A stretch of 64,000 bases of DNA from Mycobacterium sp. E796 (GTDB taxonomy: Bacteria > Actinomycetota > Actinomycetes > Mycobacteriales > Mycobacteriaceae): positions 1 through 64,000 of the forward strand of contig NZ_LZKK01000257.1 in NCBI RefSeq assembly GCF_001672815.1, in the 5' to 3' direction. Shown here piece after piece: positions 9,301 through 17,267 of this stretch (positions are counted from its first letter, which is position 1; every line of letters starts with the position of its first letter). The notes below the pieces were generated by a model. That model saw nothing but the letters and a program-made list of their open reading frames with translations. It had not been told where the DNA came from and did no database searches. Position numbers and translations under genes: made by a program.

Positions 9301-10556
9301 AGGAGCGGCGCCGGGCGGCCGTCGTCGTCCTCGACGCCGTCGCCGTTGCGGCGGGCCTTGGCAGCGGTGTCGACGACCGCGGTGTGCCGTTCACTCATCT
9401 CGTAGAGCTGATCGCGGTCGAACCCAACCCCGATGCCGGGCCGAGAAGCAATGCGCAGCACCGTGATTCCGGCCTTGCCGACTTGGCCGACAACACTCTC
9501 CCATGCCTCCGGGCTGCCGGTGTTGTCGTCCACGATCACCCAATGCGGGCCGAGGTCGGACCCGGCGTCGGGTTGGCCCGTCTCCAGGGTGGAGCCGAGG
9601 GTGGTTGGACTGGCCGCCGCCAGCGGCGTCCATTGGCCGCGCCTCCCCTTCATGTGCAGCTCGGCGCCCAGTGCCGCCTCCAGCTCCTCGGGTGTCGCGA
9701 AGACCAGGCGGCGCCACCCGCAGGCGTCGAACAGCTCGTCGTGCAGGTTGTGCGGTAACCACACCATCCACGACCACAACTCCGGGTTGCGGGTGACCAC
9801 CATCAGCTTGACGTCGCGCGGGTTGTGGAACACCGCCAGCGAGCACAGCACCGAGCGCATCAGCGACCGCACGCGGTTCAAATCCTCACCGACGAAGCTG
9901 AAGCCCGGAGCTGATCGCAGGTTAACCACCTTGGCGATGTCGCGGATCTTGCGTTGTTCCAAGATGAAATCGCGCAGAGCCTGCCCGGTGACCGGCTCCA
10001 GTTCCTCGTCGGAGGCAATGTCGGGCCACGTCACCGACAACACCGAATCCGGGGCGTGCTGCACACCGGTGCCCAGTCGGACCTCCAGGAAGTCAACGTC
10101 GCCGCGACCGCGCTCCCACATCCGTGGACCGCCGATGATGGCTCCCAGCCCGCGGGGGGCCGAATGCACCGATTGCTGCCAGTGGCGCTGCGCGCATACC
10201 GCGGTCTGGATCTCGTCGCGGTTGCTGTCGAGGTCGCGCAGGTAGCGGCGGCGGCCCTTTTCCAGTTCTCCCCAGGTGATTTTGCGCGCGCGTCCGAGCC
10301 TGCCCGAAAACGCCAGCATGCTGAACGCGCCGATGCCCATCAACGGGAAGAACCCGGTCGACAAGCTACGCACCCCCGAGACGTAGAGCATGACGATCGT
10401 GCCGATCAGCGCGACGATCAGCGCCGGCACGCCGATCATCACCCAGATGTTGCGCGGTTCGCGTTCGGGCAGAGCTATCGGCGCATTCGGCGCCACCCGA
10501 ACGGGTTTCGGCGGCTGGATCTTGACACGATTGATGGGAAACGCTCTCTTCGACAC
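6354..10556 (-). CDS. eccC2: ESX-2 motor ATPase EccC2 (FtsK/SpoIIIE type, single chain)
   Basis: EccC is the cytosolic motor of the type VII system; it recognises substrates and powers export. The 1400-residue chain has two N-terminal membrane segments (about 38-60 and 66-84) and three P-loop domains in tandem. Walker A motifs are GTSGSGKS at 528-535, GAKQRGKTT at 890-898 and GRQGCGKST at 1186-1194. Walker B strands are LLVIVDEY near 640, VFVVVDDYD near 1005 and HFVLIDDVQ near 1286. In ESX-1 the protein is split into EccCa1 and EccCb1; one chain is normal for ESX-2. The GTG start is three bases after the eccB2 stop, with GGAGG inside the eccB2 end as ribosome-binding site. Confidence 0.95.
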   Translation of the reverse strand: MSKRAFPINRVKIQPPKPVRVAPNAPIALPEREPRNIWVMIGVPALIVALIGTIVMLYVSGVRSLSTGFFPLMGIGAFSMLAFSGRLGRARKITWGELEKGRRRYLRDLDSNRDEIQTAVCAQRHWQQSVHSAPRGLGAIIGGPRMWERGRGDVDFLEVRLGTGVQHAPDSVLSVTWPDIASDEELEPVTGQALRDFILEQRKIRDIAKVVNLRSAPGFSFVGEDLNRVRSLMRSVLCSLAVFHNPRDVKLMVVTRNPELWSWMVWLPHNLHDELFDACGWRRLVFATPEELEAALGAELHMKGRRGQWTPLAAASPTTLGSTLETGQPDAGSDLGPHWVIVDDNTGSPEAWESVVGQVGKAGITVLRIASRPGIGVGFDRDQLYEMSERHTAVVDTAAKARRNGDGVEDDDGRPAPLLRTGGKFFAHADQLSIPRAYRYARSMARWSPTSSAEIADSTSGAAELLRALGISDPRELDVDRLWAERRGRGDERWCEIPVGAKPNGELQNVIIRAKDFGGFGFHSVVIGTSGSGKSEFFLSLVYGIALTHSPETFNVIFVDMKFESAAQDILGIPHVVAALSNLGKDERHLAERMRRVIDGEIKQRYELFTSVGARDANDYEEIRLAGRDLPPVPVLLVIVDEYLELFANHDKWINLIIHIGQEGRGANVFFMLGGQRLDLSSLQKVKSNIAFRIALRAESGDDSREVIGTDAAYHLPSKENGFALLKVGPRDLEPFRCFYLSAPFIVPKKSQVVRTVDMTLTQPRLYNWQYQPLDEADAAALEAASAADEEPDEFLLHEDGFKKKKIVDVLRESLQTVPHRAPRRPWLEPLEHPEPVDALVSGWRGKPWHVDYGQNPGLVFPVGIMDIPEESKQVVYSVDALRSNIIVVGAKQRGKTTTMMTLMCSAAMMYTPSRVTFFCVGGATMAQIGSLPHIADIVSPRDTEGIERILSSMDALIDAREDAFRRANIDLDGFRERRFGPGSDGLGGTDPNDPFGDVFVVVDDYDDLYTKDMVLGDRIISLSSRGPEYGVHVMCSAGGWIHGQRQKLLQNATARIQLRLAEPGESQMGHSAIESREAARRTLNRPGFGLTDSLHELLVGLPMAVDPATRTVVDTPDVGARVAEVAGVTKHAVLQRLPDRVELSAILAAHAGADDLSIAFAIGERHQLGPVPLRLSESPGLMILGRQGCGKSTSLVAIGEAVMSRFSPEEAQLTLIDPKAAPHGLRDLHAPGYVRAYAYDQDEIDRVLTELAQEVLLPRLPPKGLSQEELRALKPWEGTRHFVLIDDVQDLRPAQTQSYPATPPVGAALWMLMERARQIGLHVFTTRNSTNWATLQMDPWSRYQTSAKVAQLYMDNDPQNKINRLVRAQMLPPGRGLLVSDEADVEGILVGLPSIAATQ

Positions 10557-10559
10557 CTT

Positions 10560-12044
10560 CTAGCCTCCCGCCCTTGCCGATGTCGTCACCACGGTCGCCT
10601 GACCCGTCGCCGGCACCGTGTCGCGCGCCACCAACGCCGCCTGTTGCGATAACGCGGGGCCGGCGGCAAAGGTCCGCAGCAACGGCCACGGCGCCTGCAC
10701 TGCCATCCTGGGATCCAGGCCCAGTGCGCGCAGGGTCGAATCGTCGGAGGCGATGCCGAACCGCACGCCGTTGTCGGCCACCCAGAACAGCGATTCCCTT
10801 GAGTCGCTGGTGATCACGCCGCTCGTCGACGTCACGAAGTTGGCCGCTCCCGGCAGCACCAGCACCTGATTGGCCACGACGGATGTCGGGTCGCGGTCGT
10901 CACGGACCAGGCGCACGATCCGGTCGTCCATCGACGAGGGCACTGGAAGCCCGCGCCCGTTGTAGATGGCGACCCGGGCCTGCGGATCGGTCGACGCCTT
11001 CTCCCACCCGACGCAGGTGGTCGGATTCGCCGCGGAGTCAATGAAATTCAGGTGCCCCGTCGGGTAGTAATCCACCGTCAGTGAATTCACTTCGGGAATG
11101 TTGACGAGCACGTCCGGGGTGACCGTCCGCGGCGACGCCGATCCATAGGAGTTCGCGCTGCGGAGCAGATCGGCCACGAAGCCGCTGATCTTTTGCACCC
11201 CGTCGGTGAGCAAGACGTAGAACTGGCTGCCGCCACCGGCGGTTTGGGCCTGCAGGACCGCCCCGACCTGCGAGCCGGGCAGCCATTTCGACGGGGTTCC
11301 GGCCTCAGAGATCTTCGGTACGCGAAGCGGCTCCGTCGCCGGCATCCCGTCGAAGAGCGCGCGCGAGATCTCCACCGGCACAGTGACTCCCGGGTCCAGC
11401 CCCAGGCTCAGTGTGACTGCCCTGTCGGAGGGGTCGATCTGCGAGCGCTTGCCGCCCCAGACCACATACGTGGCGCCTTGAAACGTCGCCAGCAGCCCCG
11501 CGTCTTTGGCCATCGGGGCGGCGCGACCGCCGATGAGCTGTCCCGCGATCGAGGTCACGACCGGCTTGTCCGCGGTGCGCGGCCGGCCCGCCGTATCGCA
11601 CACCGCCCACGCGGATGACGCGCCCCGGTTCACATGCATGGCCGCCGGCGCGCCCGGTATGCCGACCAGTGGGCCGGTTGGATACTTGGCGATCTCGGCC
11701 GGCTTCACCCATGTCGGCTGCCCGGCGGTGCCCGTCGCCAGCCGCGCCGAGGTCAAATTGAGCGCCGGATACAGCCGGCCTTCGATTCGCGCGTAGATCG
11801 CCCCGGATTCGCGGTCGCCGATAATCGCCGAATCCCCCACCACCCCACTGGGTTTGATCACGTTGAGCAGGACCATCCAGCCCGAAGCGATGGCCACCAG
11901 CACGACCGACAACACCAGGGCCGCCGTCTGCTTGCGGTCGTCGTGCTTCATCCGCACCGAGAATCGGGTGGTCGCCGCCCGCAGTCGGCGGTTGTAGAAC
12001 AGGTGACCCGAATTCTGGTCGCGGTTGGATAAACTCAGCGGCAT
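10560..12044 (-). CDS. eccB2: ESX-2 membrane component EccB2
   Basis: EccB anchors in the inner membrane and projects into the periplasm, where it helps hold the type VII complex together. The product is 494 residues. The N-terminus MPLSLSNRDQNSGHLF and a short cytosolic helix precede a single membrane segment at about 42-62 (ALVLSVVLVAIASGWMVLL). The rest is periplasmic. It follows the lysozyme-like gene with three bases between stop and start and is itself three bases from eccC2, so all three look co-translated. Confidence 0.94.
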   Translation of the reverse strand: MPLSLSNRDQNSGHLFYNRRLRAATTRFSVRMKHDDRKQTAALVLSVVLVAIASGWMVLLNVIKPSGVVGDSAIIGDRESGAIYARIEGRLYPALNLTSARLATGTAGQPTWVKPAEIAKYPTGPLVGIPGAPAAMHVNRGASSAWAVCDTAGRPRTADKPVVTSIAGQLIGGRAAPMAKDAGLLATFQGATYVVWGGKRSQIDPSDRAVTLSLGLDPGVTVPVEISRALFDGMPATEPLRVPKISEAGTPSKWLPGSQVGAVLQAQTAGGGSQFYVLLTDGVQKISGFVADLLRSANSYGSASPRTVTPDVLVNIPEVNSLTVDYYPTGHLNFIDSAANPTTCVGWEKASTDPQARVAIYNGRGLPVPSSMDDRIVRLVRDDRDPTSVVANQVLVLPGAANFVTSTSGVITSDSRESLFWVADNGVRFGIASDDSTLRALGLDPRMAVQAPWPLLRTFAAGPALSQQAALVARDTVPATGQATVVTTSARAGG

Positions 12045-12047
12045 TGC

Positions 12048-12854
12048 TCAGTAGCCCCTCGGTCCGCGGCGGGGATCGGCCTGCTGGATCCGCTCGGACA
12101 GATCCGACGCGTCGACGGCGACGCCGTAACGGCGTTGCGCGTAGTTGATGAAGGCGCAGGCCTGCGCTACCAGGTCATGAATGTTGGCCGACGTGCCGCG
12201 CTGGTGATAGGCGGCGAAGGTCGGGGCGATGAACTGCCACGCGCCCTTGCTGGGCGTGCCCCTCGCGGCATTGGAGTCCCAGTCGTTTTCGGCGTAGGCG
12301 TCGTAGTTCGACTCACGGCGAGCCACCAGATCCATGCCGCGTTCCCAGCGGGCGCGGGCCATCGGATCGTGAATGCCCTTGATGTCCAGGGCTTTACGGA
12401 TGGCTGTCAGGACAGCGGCGCGGCCGCTGCCGGCGTGGCCGGGGCTGTATCGCAGGTGCCGCAGTCGCAGTGCCAACATCCGCGCCCGCGCCCGTGCCCG
12501 CACGATGTGCCCGTGCTGGTTGCGCAACCGTCCGGCCATCCGAGCCATCGCCTCGCGGCGGCCAAGCGGCGTATCGGCCGCCGGCACTGCGTCGGCCATC
12601 GCCGCGCGCATGTTCAGTCCGGTCGCGGTCCTTGCGTGGACGCGGTCGGCGTGAGCCGTCGCCAGGATCGCGTCCAGCGACCGATCCGTCTCGGCCAGCT
12701 GGCGCAGCCTTGCCGCCGAGGTGGCCGATCGGGCCGTCGTCATCCCATTGGTGTAGGCGTGCAGGCGGGCGGGCGTATCACCGACGCCGCGACCGGTACC
12801 GTCGCCGGCGAAGAGGCTGTGGCCCCGGGACAAGGCGGCCACTGCGCGCGTCAT
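12048..12854 (-). CDS. SLT/lysozyme-like transglycosylase-domain protein (Rv3896c-like)
   Basis: The last 90 residues carry a soluble-lytic-transglycosylase-like fold. ARRESNYDAYAEND holds the likely catalytic Glu in the RRESN motif, followed by GAWQFIAPTFAAYH and a helix ending ACAFINYAQRRYG. The first 170 residues are Arg/Ala-rich and helical, and I see no clear signal peptide. If it is exported, it may therefore leave by the type VII route (inference). I chose the ATG at 12854 (MTRAVAALSRG), giving 268 residues, because it lies just after the upstream gene stop at 12862; the frame is open to 12929. In H37Rv an equivalent gene, Rv3896c, sits next to eccB2. Confidence 0.75.
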   Translation of the reverse strand: MTRAVAALSRGHSLFAGDGTGRGVGDTPARLHAYTNGMTTARSATSAARLRQLAETDRSLDAILATAHADRVHARTATGLNMRAAMADAVPAADTPLGRREAMARMAGRLRNQHGHIVRARARARMLALRLRHLRYSPGHAGSGRAAVLTAIRKALDIKGIHDPMARARWERGMDLVARRESNYDAYAENDWDSNAARGTPSKGAWQFIAPTFAAYHQRGTSANIHDLVAQACAFINYAQRRYGVAVDASDLSERIQQADPRRGPRGY

Positions 12855-12861
12855 CGCAGGA

Positions 12862-13197
12862 TCATTCAACGATTCCCCCACCGTAATTCCGATCGAAATC
12901 GGCCTGCGCCTCTTCGCGCAATGCCTCAAAAACCATATTGAGTCGGTCCATCAACTCCCGACACGAGTATGACGTCACCACGTGAGGCGCCAACGACAGC
13001 CCCGTCAGCCGCCCGTCTGAATTGCACACCGCATATACGTCACCAACGTCGGCCGTAAATGTCACCGACTCCTGGGCGGCCAGAACCGCTTCCCACTTCT
13101 CGAAATTCGCCTTTAGGTCCGCCAGGACCTGGTCGACCAATGCCTTATCCGCCGCCGCGTTCGGGCGCCCCTCATCCGTACCGGACACCTCAGCCAC
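12862..13197 (-). CDS. YbaB/EspL-like small protein
   Basis: A short protein of about 110 residues, with a helix (DKALVDQVLADLKANFEKWEA), a beta stretch (VTFTADVGDVYAVCNSDGRL) and a C-terminal helix. This layout resembles the YbaB/EbfC family. ESX-1 carries a member, EspL, next to espK, and this gene likewise lies beside an EspJ-like and an EspK-like gene. The function in secretion is unknown. The start is uncertain: GTG codons at 13254, 13197 and 13188 are all in frame, and none has an ideal ribosome-binding site. Confidence 0.6.
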   Translation of the reverse strand: MAEVSGTDEGRPNAAADKALVDQVLADLKANFEKWEAVLAAQESVTFTADVGDVYAVCNSDGRLTGLSLAPHVVTSYSCRELMDRLNMVFEALREEAQADFDRNYGGGIVE

Positions 13198-13449
13198 AAC
13201 TCCGATAACCTGTGGCCCACGAGTCGGCCTTGGTTTGCCCGCCCCGATGCACACCTGTCCCCGTGCCGTGTGTCGCTGCCACCGCGAATGATAATGGCCG
13301 CACGATCATGACATTACTGCCGGTCGCGAGGTGCGACCACTCAATCTTGAGGGTGGTATTAGTGGCCGCGATCGCGTCGAGGCATTTGGTTTGGGAATGC
13401 AATTCAGCGCCGAGAATTAGCGTTTTCAATGTTCGGTGCGGGCCGAGCG

Positions 13450-14367
13450 CTATTCCTGCGGCTCTTCGTCGGTCGGAACAATCACAATCCGCCGGTTCGG
13501 CTTGGCAACGACGGGCGGTTTGCCGTCAGCGGACTTCGTGACGGGAACACTCGGCGGGACTGTCAAGCGACCCTTGACCGGCTGACCGTTGGGAATCCCC
13601 GGCACGGTCACGCGCTTTTCCGCGGGCTTGTCCTTGCTTCCATCCCCGCCCGCTCCCATGGCGCCGGGCATCATCGGCATGCCGGTCATGCCCATCGGAC
13701 CGGCCTGCGGCGTCATGCCACCGGTCTGCGTCACCGCGACCGGCTTGGCCGACGCCGCCGCGGGTGTGGTCGGAGGCGACGACGACGGCACGGGTGGCGG
13801 ACCCATGAATCCGGTCGGGGTAGTGCCACCGCCTGCGCCGACTCCCCCACCGCCGCCGCCAAGCCCGGCGTCGCCGCCACCAGCGCCACCGAAACCGGGC
13901 TCTTCCGCGGACATATCGGTCAGCGCCGCCGCAGCCTCGCCGCCCTTTGCCGCCCCCATCAGCGGCTGAATCGCGCTCTGGGCGGCCTGCATCGCCTGTT
14001 GTGGAAGCTGCGTGAGCGGCCCCATGACGCCGCCCAGCGCGCCGGTGAGCGAACCCGCGATTCCGGAGGCCATCTGAGGGATCATTTGGGCTAACTGCTG
14101 GAACTGCTGCGAGGATTGGGCCTCGTTCTCCGGAAACTTCTTCGCGGCGTCGAGTGCATGGGCACGACGATCCAGATCGCCTTGCACGCTGGACGCTTGG
14201 TCCGCACTTACGCCGAGATTTCCGGCGGCCGCGAGTCCGGCTTGGGCGCCGTCAGCCGGTGTACTGGCTCCCGGAGGAAGACCATTCGGCATTATCGGCG
14301 GCGGCGACTGTGGCGCCCCGGCTATCCCGGCGAAGTCCGCCGGACTTACCTTGAAGCCCCCGCTCAT
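13450..14367 (-). CDS. EspJ-like Gly/Pro/Met-rich ESX-associated protein
   Basis: A 305-residue protein that starts MSGGFKVSPADFAGIAG after a GAGGT ribosome-binding site. The N-terminal 100 residues look helical (DLDRRAHALDAAKKF), as in ESX substrates of the EspJ/PE-like type. A central stretch repeats QQ, MAS and QAMQAA, and a long low-complexity Gly/Pro/Met segment follows. The C-terminus is basic and beta-like (KPNRRIVIVPTDEEPQE). I find no catalytic motif. Position between a YbaB-like and an EspK-like gene mirrors espJ-espK-espL of ESX-1, so a role as substrate or secretion partner is plausible but unproven. Confidence 0.6.
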   Translation of the reverse strand: MSGGFKVSPADFAGIAGAPQSPPPIMPNGLPPGASTPADGAQAGLAAAGNLGVSADQASSVQGDLDRRAHALDAAKKFPENEAQSSQQFQQLAQMIPQMASGIAGSLTGALGGVMGPLTQLPQQAMQAAQSAIQPLMGAAKGGEAAAALTDMSAEEPGFGGAGGGDAGLGGGGGGVGAGGGTTPTGFMGPPPVPSSSPPTTPAAASAKPVAVTQTGGMTPQAGPMGMTGMPMMPGAMGAGGDGSKDKPAEKRVTVPGIPNGQPVKGRLTVPPSVPVTKSADGKPPVVAKPNRRIVIVPTDEEPQE

Positions 14368-14454
14368 GGTCGCACCTCAAACCCCTCACACCGCGGCCAC
14401 ACGAGCCGCGTAGTTGTGAGTCGCATGGTAAATCCCCCGACGGTAGAAGGGTAG

Positions 14455-16536
14455 TCACCCCAGCTTGGGCGAAATCGCCTGGTACCACGCTACGTGGTAG
14501 TGCGCGAGCCATTCGTGGCCTTCGACAAGGGCCTGTACCGCTGCCAAGAGCATCCCGTCGGCCGCGCGCGACACGTCGTGAAGATCTTCCAGCGCTTTGT
14601 CATACGCGGAACGCTGCTCGTGCTGCAACGCGTCGACCTCGTTCTCGGTGACTCCTGTTCCCCGGGTCGCGGCTTGCGCCAGGGTCTGGGCGATTCGGGG
14701 CAATCCGTCGCGGCGGCGAATGGCCTCAACCAGCGTTGGACCCAGCTCTTCCACTTCCGGTCCGGCGCGCGCCACCCGATCACCGGTGAGGGGCGGGTCA
14801 TCCGGTCCTGGCTTGGTGATGAATCCGTGGGCCTTATGCACTGCCGCGGCGGTGACGGCGCCGAGCAGGTCCACCACGTCGGCGTCGGACCGGCGAAGCG
14901 CAGGCTCGAGTAGTCGATTCACGCCGACGGGGATTTTAACGTTCGGCGGGATCCACCCGCACCCAATGCTGCCGACCAAAAGCGTTGTGCCGTCGTCTCG
15001 CAAGCCGACGGCCCAAGACAGACCTGGGGCCTGCCGAGCCACCGAGTCCACGAGGCGCTGCAGCCTCTGCTGTTCGGCGGCCCGGCTCGATACGTCGCCA
15101 GCCAAGGCACCAGTTGCCGCCGACAACGCCGACGCGCCCGCCGGCGTCGCCACACTGCCCGCGGCCTGCGCGGCGGCGCTCCGCTGGACCGTCGACATCA
15201 ACGGGCTGCCCGCCGAAGGCGACGTCGATGGCGAGGGCGCGACGGGTGCTCCGGAAACCGGCGTGGTGGGCGCCGACATCGTCGGTGGGGTCACAACAGG
15301 GGGGCGCAGATCGGAGCCGTAGGCGGGCAACGGCCCAGCTGCGACTGCCGGGGCTCCCGTTACAGGAGCCGCCGGTGCCGAAACTGGCATCGGTGCGGCG
15401 ACCGGTACCGCGCCGCCGGTCGGGGACTGCGGTGCGCTGGCGGCAGTGGCGGCCGATGTGCCCGAACCATGGTCCACCGCAGCCGATTCGATGCCGCCCG
15501 CCGCAATTGTTGGAGCTACCGGCGGCACGACCGGCGCCTGGGCCGGTTGCGCCGCCGACGCCCCCGTCGCGTTCATCAAACCTTGCGACAAGTCGTGGGC
15601 GCCTGCTGCCGCGGGTTGACCGGTCATCATTCCTTGGGCGAACGATTGCCCGAGCTGGTTCGGTGAGAGCCCACCGAGGCTGGCGGCCGGAGAGAGTCCG
15701 GACCCTCCAGGTACGGGCGAGGTCACTGCAGGAGCACTCGGGATATGCCCACCACCAACTCCAGGGCCACTATTTGGGATGCTCGAAAGATCGGCTCCAT
15801 GGCTACCGCCACCAGCACCAGGCGGGCCAGGGGCGCCGGCACCCACTCCTCCACTACCGCCGTGCACTCCGCCACCAGCACCGGGCGGGCCGGGACCGCC
15901 ACCCATTACGCGATTGCTGACTCCATGCACACCTCCACCAGAACCCAGCGGGCTTCCATCACCGCCTGCAGCTTTGACCGGATTTTCAGTACTCTGCCCC
16001 TGACTGCTCAGGAAATCTTGAGGAGACATTGCCATCCCCTCGGCAGTGAGGATTTTTTGCACCGCGTCCATAATTGTCGAGACTGCCGCAGCAGACTTGT
16101 GAGCGGCAAAGCCATTAGCCTCAGTAATAAGCTTCTCAATTTCCGCGGCCTTCACAGGCGCGAGCTCCTTTGAATTTTCGATATTGGTGATCCGCTGATT
16201 GTAGTCGTCAGCTATCCCTCTAAGCCCTTCGCGTAGGCTATCTATCGCATCCGCGCCCTTGTCAAAGGCGTCAGTCTTCGCCTTGTATTTTTCGGCTAAA
16301 TCTAAATGATGCTTTTCTCCCTGCTGGAAGCGCTGGATCAGATCGTCAGCAGTATGTCCTTGGTTGTGTGAGCTAAATTGAACCCATTGACGACGCAATT
16401 CTTGAGCATACTGTTCTTGCTGTTGCTGCTGCGACCCCCAATGTGCAGCACTCGATCTGAGGGTCGCAGACGATTGCGGCCACCACGCACCGATGAGTGC
16501 CAGCGTATATTTCCCAGGTGGCACGTCGCCTGCCAT
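14455..16536 (-). CDS. EspK/Rv3899c-like protein with DUF5632-DUF5631-type C-terminus
   Basis: A 693-residue protein in three parts: a helical N-terminus (about 1-190) with Gln-rich and lysine-rich helices, a long Gly/Ala/Pro/Ser linker (about 190-490), and a folded C-terminus (about 500-693). The C-terminus includes SWAVGLRDDGTTLLVGS and ends YHVAWYQAISPKLG. That C-terminal type is shared, to my memory, by EspK and by M. tuberculosis Rv3899c. There the matching sequence is annotated as two genes (Rv3900c and Rv3899c); here it is one open frame. The start at 16536 is supported by a strong GGGGAGGGGAG site upstream; an ATG at 16578 is less likely. Confidence 0.65.
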   Translation of the reverse strand: MAGDVPPGKYTLALIGAWWPQSSATLRSSAAHWGSQQQQQEQYAQELRRQWVQFSSHNQGHTADDLIQRFQQGEKHHLDLAEKYKAKTDAFDKGADAIDSLREGLRGIADDYNQRITNIENSKELAPVKAAEIEKLITEANGFAAHKSAAAVSTIMDAVQKILTAEGMAMSPQDFLSSQGQSTENPVKAAGGDGSPLGSGGGVHGVSNRVMGGGPGPPGAGGGVHGGSGGVGAGAPGPPGAGGGSHGADLSSIPNSGPGVGGGHIPSAPAVTSPVPGGSGLSPAASLGGLSPNQLGQSFAQGMMTGQPAAAGAHDLSQGLMNATGASAAQPAQAPVVPPVAPTIAAGGIESAAVDHGSGTSAATAASAPQSPTGGAVPVAAPMPVSAPAAPVTGAPAVAAGPLPAYGSDLRPPVVTPPTMSAPTTPVSGAPVAPSPSTSPSAGSPLMSTVQRSAAAQAAGSVATPAGASALSAATGALAGDVSSRAAEQQRLQRLVDSVARQAPGLSWAVGLRDDGTTLLVGSIGCGWIPPNVKIPVGVNRLLEPALRRSDADVVDLLGAVTAAAVHKAHGFITKPGPDDPPLTGDRVARAGPEVEELGPTLVEAIRRRDGLPRIAQTLAQAATRGTGVTENEVDALQHEQRSAYDKALEDLHDVSRAADGMLLAAVQALVEGHEWLAHYHVAWYQAISPKLG

Positions 16537-16624
16537 AAACTCCCCTCCCCACGTCCAGACAGCTATATCGCCCAGCAAATCACCAAGTGCACCGTCATCG
16601 CAATTTCCAACGCATCGGATGCGC

Positions 16625-17152
16625 TTATTGACAGACGGCGGCCATGGCAGAGTCCGCGCGCTTCGCTTCGTCGAGCGTCATCTGATAAAGGGGCGATGCG
16701 ACATCCGTATCACTACTGACAGCATTAGACGTCCGATAGGCGGAAGCTAGTGCCCGCGCAACATCTCGATCGTGTGCACTTAGCGCTGGGTTGGCTGCCG
16801 CAGCGTCTAACATCCCTGCCCCGTTAGCGAGCGAGATGCGCGCGAGCGCGGTGTCAGCGGAATGCGTATCAGCGTTCACGGAGCGAGCCGCTAGTTGATA
16901 CGCCGAACATAGCTCTTTTTTGGCGCTCGCGACTTGGTCGGGTGTAAACGTCGGCGAAGGCGTCACGGCGGTCGGAGCCTTTCCAGCGCTACTGGCCGTC
17001 GGCCGCATCAGGGCGATGATGCCCACGACAAGCGCCGCCACTGCGATGAGACCGACCACAACCAGACCTACAGCAATGCCGCCATTAGAACGTTGCCTGC
17101 CGGGCACCGGTGGTGTGCACTCGGCCATCGGGGGTGGATGAGGATTCATCAC
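16625..17152 (-). CDS. Membrane-anchored alanine-rich protein of unknown function
   Basis: A 175-residue protein with a short cytosolic proline-rich start (MMNPHPPPMAECTPPVPG) and one membrane segment at about 25-48 (IAVGLVVVGLIAVAALVVGIIAL). An extracytoplasmic helical domain rich in Ala, Asp and Ser follows, with cysteines near 82 and at 174. The two cysteines could form a disulfide outside the membrane. I do not recognise a family. Its place between the EspK-like gene and the hydrolase gene suggests it belongs to the accessory ESX-2 arm. Confidence 0.55.
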   Translation of the reverse strand: MMNPHPPPMAECTPPVPGRQRSNGGIAVGLVVVGLIAVAALVVGIIALMRPTASSAGKAPTAVTPSPTFTPDQVASAKKELCSAYQLAARSVNADTHSADTALARISLANGAGMLDAAAANPALSAHDRDVARALASAYRTSNAVSSDTDVASPLYQMTLDEAKRADSAMAAVCQ

Positions 17153-17267
17153 CTCTTTGAGGCTAGTCGGATGCGCTCCAATGTCACTTCAAGCCGCAGT
17201 CGGCGGCGGCCTTGTCGAGTACCGAACTACGCGGGCTCATTCAGCTAGCGCGACGCCACGCTGTAGA

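Noticed and set aside
6354..10556. EccC as a novel fusion of EccCa and EccCb
   Set aside because: Only ESX-1 splits EccC; a single chain of about 1400 residues is normal for ESX-2, -3 and -5.
162..12044. First reading of the locus as ESX-1
   Set aside because: espG sits beside the esx pair, EccC is one chain, EsxC/EsxD have ESX-2 sequences, and the locus is minus-strand next to pcnA; all fit ESX-2.
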